Part shown: piece after piece, positions 6,334 to 14,630 of the stretch
How the letters are laid out: each line of letters starts with the position of its first letter
How positions within the stretch are numbered: position 1 is the first letter of the stretch
Origin: a virus
Reading direction: 5' to 3' (one strand)
DNA: 42,968 bases
IMG/VR virus record: IMGVR_UViG_3300034374_006151
Coordinates: 1 to 42,968 of that record
Notes under the pieces: generated by a model
Seen by the model: the letters and a program-made list of their open reading frames with translations, nothing else
Databases searched by the model: none
Told to the model about the DNA's origin: nothing
Translations under genes and position numbers: made by a program

Positions 6334-6596
6334 CACGCGAGATGACGAGGGGGGCGATGGCCCTGCTCAGACGCAACAGCACACACTCGATGAGTTACTT
6401 CCGCTGGGTGCCTAACGAGGGCGCTCACGAGTTCACGTTCAGGGACGGGTCACAGATGCGCCTACCGCAGGTGGATCTCGACATCTTCCGCGAGAATGGC
6501 TACAGCCTGATCTGGTCCATGGGCCACAAGTCCCCAGACTTCGCCAAGCTGGCTAAATGTCCCAAAATCACGCAGCAAATGAGGGGCGTCCGCTGA
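6330..6596 (+). CDS. Hypothetical protein, 88 residues
   Basis: Starts at an ATGA junction and overlaps the large terminase gene by 40 bases in another frame. The central part (YFRWVPNEGAHEFTFRDGSQMRLP) looks like a small beta domain, followed by an aromatic helix. No family recognised. Its position between terminase subunits suggests only coexpression. Confidence 0.6.
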   Translation: MTREMTRGAMALLRRNSTHSMSYFRWVPNEGAHEFTFRDGSQMRLPQVDLDIFRENGYSLIWSMGHKSPDFAKLAKCPKITQQMRGVR

Positions 6597-8107
6597 CCGG
6601 ATACCACAAGACCTTAGACTTCTCGACGAGCCCGACGCTGTGGGACTTCCTGCAGTCTCGGGCCTTCGTGTCTATCGTGCGCGGCTCGGTCGGCTCGGGA
6701 AAGTCAACCGTCTGCTGCGCAAAGATTATGAAAGCCGCCATGGAGCAGGAGCCTGCCCCGGACGGCTGGCGCTACACCAAGGCCGCCGTCGTGCGCAACA
6801 CCTACGGCGAGCTGGCGACCACGACCGTGGCGACCTGGCGCTCAATCTTCGACGAGGAGGTGTTCGGGCCGATCAGGATGGGCGCACCGATGACGCATCA
6901 CATCCGCAACGAGGAGGGCAAGATCGACCTGCTGGTAGAGTTCCTCGCCCTCGACAAGCCAAAGGACATCAAGAAGCTCCTCTCCTGGGAGGGCAGCATC
7001 ATCTGGTTCAACGAGCTGCGCGAGATGCCCAAGCAGCTCGTCGACGCCGCCACCGCCCGCGTCGGTCGATACCCATCGAAGGCAAGCCGAGGGGTCGAGT
7101 GCAGCTATGCCGCCATCCTCGGCGACACCAACCCGCCTGACGAGGATCACTGGCTGCACGATCTAGAGATGGAGTGGCCCGATGAGTGGGAGTTCTTCGC
7201 CCAGCCACCCTCAGTGCTGACCCTCGAGGAGGCCCAGACGTCAGGTGTTGCCGTCGAGGATCGCGAGGTGATCGAGGCGTCCAACGAATTCTTCGTCGTC
7301 AACCCTGGCGCCGAGAACCTGAGCAACCTACCCGACCGCTACTATTCTCGCATGCTGCCTGGCAAGGACCGTGACTGGATCCGCGTCTATGCCCAGGGCC
7401 GCTACGGCTTCGTGTCAGACGGCAAGCCGGTGACGCCCGAGTACCGCGACGACCTCATGGCGCGGGATGACCTGCCCGTCCTTGAGGATCGACCGCTCCT
7501 GCTCGGCCTGGACATCGGCGCAGGGACACTGGCACCGGCTGCGGTGTTTGGTCAGCTCCACCAGCGTGGCGTCTGGCTGATCCACCATGAGGTGGCGAGC
7601 CTGGACATGGGGCTTGAGCGTTTCGCCACGCAGGTCAAGCAGGAGGCGGCACAGATGTTCCCAGGCCGGAGCATCGAAAGGGCGTGGGCGGATCCTGCGG
7701 GCAACGGCCGCGACGAGGTGTTCGAGGTCGCGGCCATCGACCACATGCGAAGGCGCACCGGCATCCCGACGTTCGCCGCGCCGACCAACAACATCACCGC
7801 CAGGATCCAGGCGTGGCGCTCGCCGATGTCGCGCCTGATCGATGGGCAGCCCGGCCTCCTGATTAACCGGCGATGCTCTGGCCTGCGAGCATCCCTGTCA
7901 GGCCGCTGGCGTTTCCGGCGCGTCGAGGTGTCAGGGGCCGAGCGGTATGCCGACAAGCCGGAGAAGAACGCCTATAGCCACAAGCCTGACGCCGGTGGCT
8001 ACATGCTCCTGGGCGGGGGAGAGCATCGAGAGAACAAGGGCCAGGACCGCAACCGCTCGAGGGGCGGGGGAGCCCGCGTTGCCAAGCATGACTTCAAGAT
8101 TTTCTGA
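6557..8107 (+). CDS. terL: Terminase large subunit (packaging ATPase-nuclease)
   Basis: A 516-residue two-domain packaging motor. The ATPase domain has Walker A GSVGSGKS (residues 43-50) and Walker B with catalytic glutamates in IIWFNELRE (148-156). The nuclease domain starts near residue 313 with LLLGLDIGAG, where the first metal-binding Asp lies, and ends with a degenerate HADAL-like motif, KPDAGGYMLLGGGE, near the C-terminus. It translocates DNA into the prohead at the portal and cuts concatemers. The first ATG has a weak ribosome site, so translation may depend on the overlapping upstream gene or begin slightly downstream. Confidence 0.92.
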   Translation: MSQNHAANEGRPLTGYHKTLDFSTSPTLWDFLQSRAFVSIVRGSVGSGKSTVCCAKIMKAAMEQEPAPDGWRYTKAAVVRNTYGELATTTVATWRSIFDEEVFGPIRMGAPMTHHIRNEEGKIDLLVEFLALDKPKDIKKLLSWEGSIIWFNELREMPKQLVDAATARVGRYPSKASRGVECSYAAILGDTNPPDEDHWLHDLEMEWPDEWEFFAQPPSVLTLEEAQTSGVAVEDREVIEASNEFFVVNPGAENLSNLPDRYYSRMLPGKDRDWIRVYAQGRYGFVSDGKPVTPEYRDDLMARDDLPVLEDRPLLLGLDIGAGTLAPAAVFGQLHQRGVWLIHHEVASLDMGLERFATQVKQEAAQMFPGRSIERAWADPAGNGRDEVFEVAAIDHMRRRTGIPTFAAPTNNITARIQAWRSPMSRLIDGQPGLLINRRCSGLRASLSGRWRFRRVEVSGAERYADKPEKNAYSHKPDAGGYMLLGGGEHRENKGQDRNRSRGGGARVAKHDFKIF

Positions 8108-8118
8108 GGAGGATCTCC

Positions 8119-8463
8119 ATGAACGACGACATGACGCACTACATCACCGTGCACGGCCGCTTTCCTGACACCGGCATGCGGATAACCGAGGCCATCGACC
8201 GTGCGTCGGCATGGTGGGACAAGACCGGCCGCCACCTCGTCAAGACCGAGAGCAACCTGACCGAGGTGGGCCGCCAGGTCCGCACTGGCATCGTTGTCCC
8301 CGGCGAGATGACGCCCGAGCTGGACAGCGGGATCCTCCAGGCATGGCCCTGGGCGCAGCTCAACCAGCGTGAGCAGATGGCAATCGTGATCAGGTGGCAC
8401 CATGACCACATCGCCGTGCCTGACGCCGGGGCCGCGCCCTACAACCCACGCACGGCCCGGTGA
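8119..8463 (+). CDS. Hypothetical protein, 114 residues
   Basis: GAGGAGG lies a few bases before the ATG. The protein is polar and includes a helix around ITEAIDRASAWWDKTG and a C-terminal DHIAVPDAGAAPYNP tail. It lies between the large terminase and the portal, where podoviruses often carry small uncharacterised proteins. No motif recognised. Confidence 0.65.
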   Translation: MNDDMTHYITVHGRFPDTGMRITEAIDRASAWWDKTGRHLVKTESNLTEVGRQVRTGIVVPGEMTPELDSGILQAWPWAQLNQREQMAIVIRWHHDHIAVPDAGAAPYNPRTAR

Positions 8464-8912
8464 TCAAGTACGGGATCCCCCGCTCCCGTGTTCCGGTCGC
8501 CGTCGTGTTCCAGCGCAGGATCACGCGGCGACGCTGGTGGCACCTCTTCACGGGCGACACCTGGGCTCACTGCTGGATGGTGGTGGCGTGTCCGTTCCCG
8601 GAGCCCGGCCTGATGGCCGATTACTACACGCTTAAGGTTGACCCACTGCCCTCGAGGCTGCACGTCGACATGGTCTGGGCGGCCCCCATTGATGTGCTGG
8701 CAGCCCTCCTCGAGCGTGACGAGGTGACCGACGTCGTGGAGCTGACACTCGACATCGGCGTGAACGAGATCCACTGCCCTCGAGCAAGCCTGACGTGTGT
8801 GTCTGTTGCTAAAGCGATTATGGGAGTATGGTGGCCGCTCATCATTACCCCGCGCCAGCTACATCGGAAGCTCCTGGCGCTGGGGGCAAGCTCTGTGAGG
8901 GGATATGGCTGA
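8460..8912 (+). CDS. Possible permuted papain-like protein
   Basis: A 150-residue protein starting at GTG, overlapping the previous stop as GTGA. It contains TWAHCWMVV with a candidate catalytic His near residue 38 and, later, TCVSVAKAIMG with a candidate Cys at the start of a helix, then ITPRQLHRKLL. A His before a Cys is the order found in circularly permuted NlpC/P60 enzymes such as the YiiX and LRAT types, which act on peptide or acyl bonds. The assignment rests on this arrangement alone. A role in virion maturation or cell-wall passage is possible. Confidence 0.5.
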   Translation: MIKYGIPRSRVPVAVVFQRRITRRRWWHLFTGDTWAHCWMVVACPFPEPGLMADYYTLKVDPLPSRLHVDMVWAAPIDVLAALLERDEVTDVVELTLDIGVNEIHCPRASLTCVSVAKAIMGVWWPLIITPRQLHRKLLALGASSVRGYG

Positions 8913-9129
8913 CACCGTCAAGAACATCTTTAACCCACCGAAACCGAAGGGGCCTGACCCCGAGCTGATCGCTGCGCAGCGGCGACAGCAGGAGCGCCTC
9001 GACAGCAGGGATGCGGAGGAAGAGCGCAAGCGCAAGGCTCGCGAGAAGGTTCTCGCGGCCAGGAGCCAGGGCGCACAGAACCTCTTTGACACCGAGACCG
9101 GTGTCGAGACGACCACACTGGGTGGCTGA
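8905..9129 (+). CDS. Small coiled-coil protein upstream of the portal
   Basis: A 74-residue protein: a proline-rich start (NPPKPKGPDP), a long charged helix of Arg, Glu and Lys (about residues 22-50) and a flexible Gly/Thr tail. It overlaps the previous gene by 8 bases. Similar short helical proteins precede the portal gene in other podoviruses and may be minor virion components; no function is established here. Confidence 0.6.
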   Translation: MADTVKNIFNPPKPKGPDPELIAAQRRQQERLDSRDAEEERKRKAREKVLAARSQGAQNLFDTETGVETTTLGG

Positions 9130-9130
9130 C

Positions 9131-10705
9131 ATGGCAAAGAAGAACGCTCCGGTCAATCTCAAGAAACTGATTGCCCGCGCCGAGGCGGCCTGGCAACGCA
9201 AGCTGCAGTGGCAGGGCATCCTCGACGATGCCTATGAGTTCTGCCTGCCCATGCGAAACCGCTATAGCGACAAGACCGAGGGCAGCCAGAAGCTCGACCG
9301 GGTGTTCGACGGCACGGCCATCGAGGCGGTGCAGCGTTTCGCGTCGCGGTTCCAGTCACAGCTCACGCCACCGTTCCAGACATGGGCGGTTCTGAGCGAT
9401 GGGCCTCTGGTCCCCCAGGAAAAGAAGGAGCAGGTTCGCACCCAGCTCCAGACCATCAACAAGCAGCTCTTCGCTGCGATCCACGCCAGCAACTTCGACC
9501 ACATGATCGGCGAGGTCTATCTCGAGGGAGCAATCTCGACGGCTGGCATGCTGATCCTCGAGGGCGACGACAGCTCGCCGCTCCTCATGCAGGCCGTTCC
9601 CAACTACCAGTTCGCGACCGACGACGGCCCGATGGGTTCCGTCGATGGTGCGTTCCGGCGATGGGAGGCACCGGTCAGGGAGATCGAGGAGACGTGGACA
9701 GACGCCGAGCTGCCCGAGGATCTCGCGAGGATCGGACGCGACACGCCCGAGCAGAAGGTCAAGCTCGAGGAGGGGACGTTCTACGACAGCCGGGCGAAGA
9801 AGTACGCCTACGTCGTCTGGTGGAAGGGCGGCGCGAAGGCCGAGCCCCACAAGATTGTCGAGCGGTGGTACAACGAACATCCCTGGGTGTTCTTCCGCTG
9901 GACCAAGGTGGCTGGCGAGGCGATGGCTCGAGGCCCGGCGCTCTACGTCCTGCCCGACATCAAGACGCTAAACAAGGTCAAGGAGCTGGTTCTCAAGAAC
10001 GCGTCGCTGTCTGTGGCAGGCGTGTGGACCGCCGTCGACGATGGCGTCATCAACCCCGACACGATCCAGATCACGCCCGGTGCCGTTGTCGAGATCGGGG
10101 CGCAGGGTAACCTCCAGGCGCTCCAGACCGGCGGCCGCTTCGACGTCTCGCAGTTCATCATCGATGACCTGCAGATGACGATCAAACGAGCCCTTTTCGA
10201 CAACCAGCTCCCGCCCGACGCAGGGCCGGTGCGCTCGCCGACCGAGATCATGGAGCGGGTGAAGGAGCTGCAGGAGGAAACCGGCGCACCATTCGGTCGG
10301 ATCTCGCATGAGTTCATCCGCCCACTGCTCCAGCGATGCCTCAACATCCTGGTGCGCAAGGGCATCATCCAGATCCCCGGCGCGGATCCCGCAGCCCCGA
10401 CGCCCGAGCTGAAGATCGACGGCCTGTCGGTCGCCATCGAGATCACGTCGCCGCTCGCTCGTGTGCAGCAGATGAACGACGTGGACGGCGTGGTCAACTG
10501 GCTGCAGATCTCGTCGTTCGCCGGGCAGGAGGCGGTGATGGGATCCGTCAAGGTCGAGGACATCCCGCCGTGGTTTGCCGACAAGCTGGGCATTGACCTC
10601 AAGCTCGTTCGCAGCGAAAGTGAACGGGCCGAGCTGCAGAAGGCCATGGCCCAGATGATGGCCCAGCAGCAGATGGCCCAGCAGGCTCCGCAGCAGGGGC
10701 AGTAA
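9131..10705 (+). CDS. Portal (head-tail connector) protein
   Basis: A 524-residue protein matching the T7 gp8-type head-tail connector family. Recognisable parts are YEFCLPMRN near the N-terminus, VFDGTAIEAVQRFASRFQS, a central RGPALYVLPDIKTLNKVKEL and a C-terminal tail rich in Gln and Met. Twelve copies form the ring through which DNA enters and leaves the capsid. The ATG at 9131 is chosen over an upstream extension because it follows the previous gene directly and gives the usual N-terminus and length. The gene order terminase, portal, scaffold, capsid is standard. Confidence 0.9.
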   Translation: MAKKNAPVNLKKLIARAEAAWQRKLQWQGILDDAYEFCLPMRNRYSDKTEGSQKLDRVFDGTAIEAVQRFASRFQSQLTPPFQTWAVLSDGPLVPQEKKEQVRTQLQTINKQLFAAIHASNFDHMIGEVYLEGAISTAGMLILEGDDSSPLLMQAVPNYQFATDDGPMGSVDGAFRRWEAPVREIEETWTDAELPEDLARIGRDTPEQKVKLEEGTFYDSRAKKYAYVVWWKGGAKAEPHKIVERWYNEHPWVFFRWTKVAGEAMARGPALYVLPDIKTLNKVKELVLKNASLSVAGVWTAVDDGVINPDTIQITPGAVVEIGAQGNLQALQTGGRFDVSQFIIDDLQMTIKRALFDNQLPPDAGPVRSPTEIMERVKELQEETGAPFGRISHEFIRPLLQRCLNILVRKGIIQIPGADPAAPTPELKIDGLSVAIEITSPLARVQQMNDVDGVVNWLQISSFAGQEAVMGSVKVEDIPPWFADKLGIDLKLVRSESERAELQKAMAQMMAQQQMAQQAPQQGQ

Positions 10706-10716
10706 CAGGAGGGAAC
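10706..10716 (+). promoter_or_regulatory. Ribosome binding site of the recurring type
   Basis: AGGAGGGAAC directly precedes the ATG at 10717 and, with the bases before it, matches the AACAGGAGGGAA core of the blocks at 2148-2165, 4463-4485 and 41394-41410. It gives this small virion gene strong independent translation. Confidence 0.5.
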
Positions 10717-11010
10717 ATGCCAGTTTTCAGTGAGAACGGATGGTCTGGGCTCGAGGCAGCCCGACCGGACAAAACCGACGTTGATGAACGCCGCGACCTG
10801 GACCGCGACATCCTCGGAGCCTTCACCACGCCCCGAGGTCGCCGCGTCCTGCAGTGGCTGCGCGACGTCACCATCGAAGCATCGGGGCCGCACCCCACAC
10901 TGACCGGTATCGGGCTGGAGTTTCGTGACCAGCTCGTCTACCGGGAAGGTCAGCGGGATCTGGTGCGGGACATCGAGAAGCGCATGGAACGCGCGAAGGA
11001 GGAACGATGA
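10717..11010 (+). CDS. Bbp19-like small virion-associated protein
   Basis: A 97-residue protein. ILGAFTTPRGRRVLQWLRD near the centre and LVYREGQRDLVRDIEK at the end recall the Bbp19 family found beside portal and scaffold genes in Bordetella phage BPP-1 and relatives. Its function there is not established. The strong ribosome site suggests an abundant product. The 3' end overlaps the next gene by four bases. Confidence 0.6.
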   Translation: MPVFSENGWSGLEAARPDKTDVDERRDLDRDILGAFTTPRGRRVLQWLRDVTIEASGPHPTLTGIGLEFRDQLVYREGQRDLVRDIEKRMERAKEER

Positions 11011-11405
11011 GTGCTGACCTGACTTTAGAAGAGGTGGTTGCGGGCCTGGACCCAGACGTCGAGGCGCACTGGACCAAGACCGGCCTACCCAACCTCAATG
11101 CGGTCAAGGAGATCCTCGGCCGGGCGGTGAGCCGAAAGGACATCGACGACAAGGGTCTGGCCGACTGGACGCAGGGCAAGGCCGCTGACGCAAAGCGGAA
11201 GGCGAAGGAGGAGGCCGAGGCCACCGTCCAGATCTCGAGCCCGGTGCACGAGGTGACCCCTGGGCCGGTCGAGCCCGAGCCCCTGGAGCGCACACCCCTC
11301 AAGGACGCGGTCGATATTGTGATTGCTGCGGGCGTCCCCGGATCCGAGGTCGAGCTGCGCGAGGCCGCCTCATACCTCAAGCTCTGGAGGGCAAAGCATG
11401 CCTGA
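11007..11405 (+). CDS. Hypothetical protein before the scaffold
   Basis: A 132-residue acidic protein. Helices at both ends (LEEVVAGLDPDVEAHW; PGSEVELREAASYLKLWRA) are joined by a Lys/Ala/Glu-rich helix and a proline-rich linker (TPGPVEPEPLE). It overlaps the scaffold gene by eight bases. It could be a scaffold partner or a head-assembly factor; no family recognised. Confidence 0.6.
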   Translation: MSADLTLEEVVAGLDPDVEAHWTKTGLPNLNAVKEILGRAVSRKDIDDKGLADWTQGKAADAKRKAKEEAEATVQISSPVHEVTPGPVEPEPLERTPLKDAVDIVIAAGVPGSEVELREAASYLKLWRAKHA

Positions 11406-12231
11406 CGACAACAACGACGGCCTCATGGGCGTGGCTGGCGACGAACAGCAGACGACGACGAACACCGAGCAGGAGGCCGCGTCTGAGCCGAGAGACGATG
11501 GCAAGCCGACGCGTCCCGACTGGGCGCCCGAGCAATTCTGGAACGCCGAGAAGAACGAGCTGAACGGCGAGAAGCTGGCGAAGAGCTACAACGACCTGCG
11601 GGCTGAGTTCAACAAGGGCAGGAAGGGCCTGGGCAAGACGCCCGACAGCCCTGATGGCTACCTCGAGGACTTCAAGATCGAGCGGGAGCGCGGCGAGGGT
11701 GACGACAAGAAGACCCTCGAGCGGATCCGCGAGGTGGCTGGCGACGACCCCGCACTCCTGGCGTTTGCCGAGGTTGCCCACAAGAACGGCCTGACCGACA
11801 AGCAGTTCAAGTCCCTGGTCTCCGATGCGATGTTCGCCTTCGACGGCCTCATGCCAGAGCCATTTGATCTCGACCGGGAGATCGAGGCGCTGGGCATGCC
11901 GACGATTGACGACGCCAAGAACCTGATCGCGACCAACAAGAACTGGCTCGACCGCATGCATGCCGACGGCACCCTGAACGAGGACCAGTATCTTGCCGCA
12001 CGTCAGATGGGCATGTCGGCGCTTGGCCTGCAAACCCTCAACGCCCTGCGTGAGCAGGCCGGAGAGAAGCCGATCCCGACCAACACCATGCGCTCGAACG
12101 GCGGCATGAAAACCAGGGCCGAGCTGGCGGAAATGATGAAGGATCCGCGCTACAGCGAGGACAGCCCCATCGGCGAGCAGTACCGCGACGAGGTGTCTCG
12201 CGGCTTCGTGGCTCTCACGGGAGGTCAATGA
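11398..12231 (+). CDS. Capsid assembly scaffolding protein
   Basis: A 277-residue acidic, mostly helical protein with an unstructured Gln/Thr/Glu-rich start, then RPDWAPEQFWN, KLAKSYNDLRAEF and TPDSPDGYLED, the familiar signature of podoviral scaffolds. A C-terminal helix contains MKTRAELAEMMKDPRYSEDSP, where the coat-binding segment usually lies. It guides coat assembly into proheads and then leaves. It immediately precedes the capsid gene. Confidence 0.82.
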   Translation: MPDDNNDGLMGVAGDEQQTTTNTEQEAASEPRDDGKPTRPDWAPEQFWNAEKNELNGEKLAKSYNDLRAEFNKGRKGLGKTPDSPDGYLEDFKIERERGEGDDKKTLERIREVAGDDPALLAFAEVAHKNGLTDKQFKSLVSDAMFAFDGLMPEPFDLDREIEALGMPTIDDAKNLIATNKNWLDRMHADGTLNEDQYLAARQMGMSALGLQTLNALREQAGEKPIPTNTMRSNGGMKTRAELAEMMKDPRYSEDSPIGEQYRDEVSRGFVALTGGQ

Positions 12232-12507
12232 CAATCTTGCGCCCGGCACACGTCAGGCGTATAAGCAAGGTGCTGGTGGCCCCCCAAAGGCTTTAGCACC
12301 CAGGGGGCGGGGTTTGGGTTCCCTCCTGTGCCTCGCCCCCGCCCACTGCGGCTCGCCCTTGCGCGGCAACCACCAGAAGGCCCACCAGAGCCTCTAATCT
12401 GGAGCAGACGACCCATCTGCCTCGGCAATCAGGGCGACGTCCTGACCCAGACATAGGCAACGGCAATCGTTCGGCGATGAACCCATCATCAACGGAGAGA
12501 TTGACCC
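12232..12507 (+). promoter_or_regulatory. Capsid gene leader with two inverted repeats
   Basis: The only long gap in the structural operon. It holds an inverted repeat GGTGCT (12269-12274)/AGCACC (12295-12300), then GGGCGGGG (12305-12312) paired with CCCCGCCC (12337-12344). Between the latter arms lies an orphan leftward-facing copy of the ribosome-binding motif (ACAGGAGGGAA) with no start codon after it. No U-tract follows, so this is not a classical terminator. A processing site or promoter that raises capsid expression is the likely role. Confidence 0.4.
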
Positions 12508-13356
12508 ATGTCAAAGCAACTCACCGACGCAGCGGTCGCCCAGTTCGACACCGAAGTGAAACACGAGTACCAGGGTATGGAGATGCTCCGCCCCACGGCT
12601 CGCGTTCGCACGGGTGTTGTCGGCTCGACGCACCGTTTCCCCAAAATGGGGAAGGGTATGGCAACGCCCCGCGTCCCTCAGACGGACGTCGTCCCGATGA
12701 ACATTGCCCACACGAACCGCACGGCCACCCTCGAGGACTGGAACGCCCCCGAGTACACCGACATCTTCGACCAGCAGAAGGTCAACTACAGCGAGCGCCA
12801 GCAGCTCGCCATGGTGATCGCTGGTGCGATTGGCCGTCGCTGCGATCAGCTCATCATCGATGCCCTTGATGCGGCCTCGACGAGCCTGACCGTTGCAACG
12901 TCCGTCGGCGGTTCCAACACCGGCTTGAACGTGGCGAAGCTCCGCCGCGCCAAGCAGCTCCTCGACACGAACGGCGTCCCTGCGAAGGATCGCGCCATGG
13001 TGGCTCATACCATTGGCAATGAGCAGCTCCTCGGCGAGACCGAGGTCACCAGTGCGGACTACAATTCGGTCCGCGCTCTCACGTCGGGCGAGATCAACAC
13101 GTTCCTCGGCTTCACGTTCTACTTCGTTGAAGATCGTGACGAGGGCGGCCTCACCCTGTCCACGAACACGCGTACCAACTTCGCCTTCCACGGCGGTGCC
13201 ATGGGTGCAATCGGCCTCGCGGTCGGTATCGAGTTCAGCACCAGCGTGGACTGGATCCCCGAGAAAACCTCGTGGCTGGCAAACGGCATCTTTTCTGCAG
13301 GCGCGATTGACATCGACGCAGGCGGCATCGTTGACGTTTCCACCTACGAAGCATAG
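12508..13356 (+). CDS. Major capsid protein
   Basis: A 282-residue protein matching the phage capsid family of BPP-1-like and related podoviruses. It has an N-terminal EYQGMEMLRPTARVRTGV, THRFPKMGKG, DWNAPEYTDIFDQQKVNY and a C-terminal domain with IGLAVGIEFSTSVDWIPEKTSW. Hundreds of copies form the icosahedral shell, probably with the HK97 fold. The ATG at 12508 gives the typical start. It is followed after 12 bases by a possible decoration protein. Confidence 0.85.
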   Translation: MSKQLTDAAVAQFDTEVKHEYQGMEMLRPTARVRTGVVGSTHRFPKMGKGMATPRVPQTDVVPMNIAHTNRTATLEDWNAPEYTDIFDQQKVNYSERQQLAMVIAGAIGRRCDQLIIDALDAASTSLTVATSVGGSNTGLNVAKLRRAKQLLDTNGVPAKDRAMVAHTIGNEQLLGETEVTSADYNSVRALTSGEINTFLGFTFYFVEDRDEGGLTLSTNTRTNFAFHGGAMGAIGLAVGIEFSTSVDWIPEKTSWLANGIFSAGAIDIDAGGIVDVSTYEA

Positions 13357-13368
13357 GAGGACACGCTC

Positions 13369-13947
13369 ATGGCTCTCGATAAAACCAAGCTCAATCCCGG
13401 TGGTTCGCCGGGTGGTCGTGGAGACAGCCCGGTCCTCTGGACCTATGCCTCCACGGCGGATGCCCTCGCCACAATCGCGGCGTCGGGCTATTTCAACGAC
13501 ATCGCCTACATGCTCACGTCGGGCGACGTCATCTACGTCAACGCCTCCGATGGTTCGGCCTGGTATGAAGTGACCAGCTCGGCAGGGGTCGTGACGTCTG
13601 CACCCATCGGGGCTGACACGTTCATCCTGACGGGGCAGATCACCGACATCTCGACGGCCGGTCAGGTCTACATCGTGTCGCCTGTGGCGGCCGAGGTGGT
13701 CTCGGTTTCGAGTGTGATCAACACCGCCATCACGACAGCGGATGCCACGCTGACCGTGAAGACGGCCGCAGGCACGGTCGGCACCATCACGGTTGCCTAC
13801 TCTGGCTCGGCCCCTGGTGACGTTGACACCCTGGCGGCATCGTCCAACACGGCGGTGGCGGCTGGTGCAACGGTCGAGATCGAGACGGATGGTGGATCTT
13901 CCACCGCCTCGGTCGCTCAGATCACGGTGCTGATGCGTCGCACCTGA
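13369..13947 (+). CDS. Probable head decoration protein
   Basis: A 192-residue protein preceded by TAGGAGGA. Its N-terminal half includes WTYASTADALATIAASGYFND and a short strand-rich segment often seen in phage virion proteins encoded next to the coat gene. The C-terminal half is Thr/Ala/Val-rich and almost all beta, like an immunoglobulin-type decoration domain. It probably binds the outside of the capsid. The gene ends the head operon, just before a strong terminator. Confidence 0.6.
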   Translation: MALDKTKLNPGGSPGGRGDSPVLWTYASTADALATIAASGYFNDIAYMLTSGDVIYVNASDGSAWYEVTSSAGVVTSAPIGADTFILTGQITDISTAGQVYIVSPVAAEVVSVSSVINTAITTADATLTVKTAAGTVGTITVAYSGSAPGDVDTLAASSNTAVAAGATVEIETDGGSSTASVAQITVLMRRT

Positions 13948-13969
13948 TGCTGACCGCTTGAACGGAACA

Positions 13970-14008
13970 GGGGCGGCTCGTTTCACGGCGGGTCGCCCCT
14001 TTTCTCTA
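13970..14008 (+). terminator. Rho-independent terminator after the head genes
   Basis: An 11-base-pair stem pairs 13970-13980 (GGGGCGGCTCG) with 13989-13999 (CGGGTCGCCCC), with two G-U pairs and an 8-base loop, and is followed by TTTTCTCT. This is a textbook intrinsic terminator. It lies between head and tail genes, so it should raise the ratio of capsid and decoration transcripts over tail transcripts through partial termination. Confidence 0.8.
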
Positions 14009-14018
14009 GTGAGGTGAC

Positions 14019-14630
14019 ATGGCTACTTCCGACATTGATCTTTCCTCGCAGTCCCTGCTCCGTCTCGGCGAGAAGGCCATCTCCTCGTTCAGCGATGGCA
14101 CCGACGCAGCGACGATCTGCGGCAACAACTATCCCGGCTTCAAGCTCTTCATCCTCGAGATCCACGACTGGTTCTGCGCGAAGCGTCGCTCCAAGCTGAC
14201 GCGCTCTGACACCAGCCCGATCAACGAGCATGCCTACGCCTACCACCTGCCCACCGACTTCCTGCGCATGGTGGCGGTCTATGACAGCGCCTCGACCGGC
14301 CACCCTATCCCGACCAAGGATTTTGAGCTGTTCGGTCGCACACTGGAGACGGACAAGACGGCCGTCTGGATCGAGTACATTGCCGATCTCGACGAGAGCC
14401 TCATGCCCGCCTACCTGCAGGAGCTGATCGTCACCGGCTTTGCCGCCGAGATCGCCATCCCGATCACCGACCAGGTCAACATGCAGACCAAGTTTGCGCG
14501 GGACGCCTGGGGGCCGGGTGGCGTGAAGGGCGAACACGGCGGCCTGTTCAAGCTCGCCAAGCGGACAGACCGGGTGCAGCAGCCCACCAAGGTGGTCCAG
14601 GACTACACCCTGATCACGGCGCGTGGCTGA
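14019..14630 (+). CDS. Tail tubular protein A-like adaptor
   Basis: A 203-residue protein resembling T7 gp11. It starts SSQSLLRLGEKAISSFSDGT and has EIHDWFCAKRRSKL and HLPTDFLRMVAVYD, then a C-terminal helix pair. Copies form the ring that joins the portal to the tail nozzle. It is followed by the nozzle gene with a TGATG overlap, the usual arrangement. The start is preceded by GTGAGGTGAC. Confidence 0.82.
   Translation: MATSDIDLSSQSLLRLGEKAISSFSDGTDAATICGNNYPGFKLFILEIHDWFCAKRRSKLTRSDTSPINEHAYAYHLPTDFLRMVAVYDSASTGHPIPTKDFELFGRTLETDKTAVWIEYIADLDESLMPAYLQELIVTGFAAEIAIPITDQVNMQTKFARDAWGPGGVKGEHGGLFKLAKRTDRVQQPTKVVQDYTLITARG

Noticed and set aside
11377-12249. 290-codon antisense frame over the scaffold gene
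   Set aside because: The scaffold signature on the plus strand is convincing; the antisense frame has leucine and valine runs without sense.
12511-13986. 491-codon open frame antisense to capsid and decoration genes
   Set aside because: Capsid identity on the plus strand is clear; the antisense product is low-complexity Arg/Gly/Asp.
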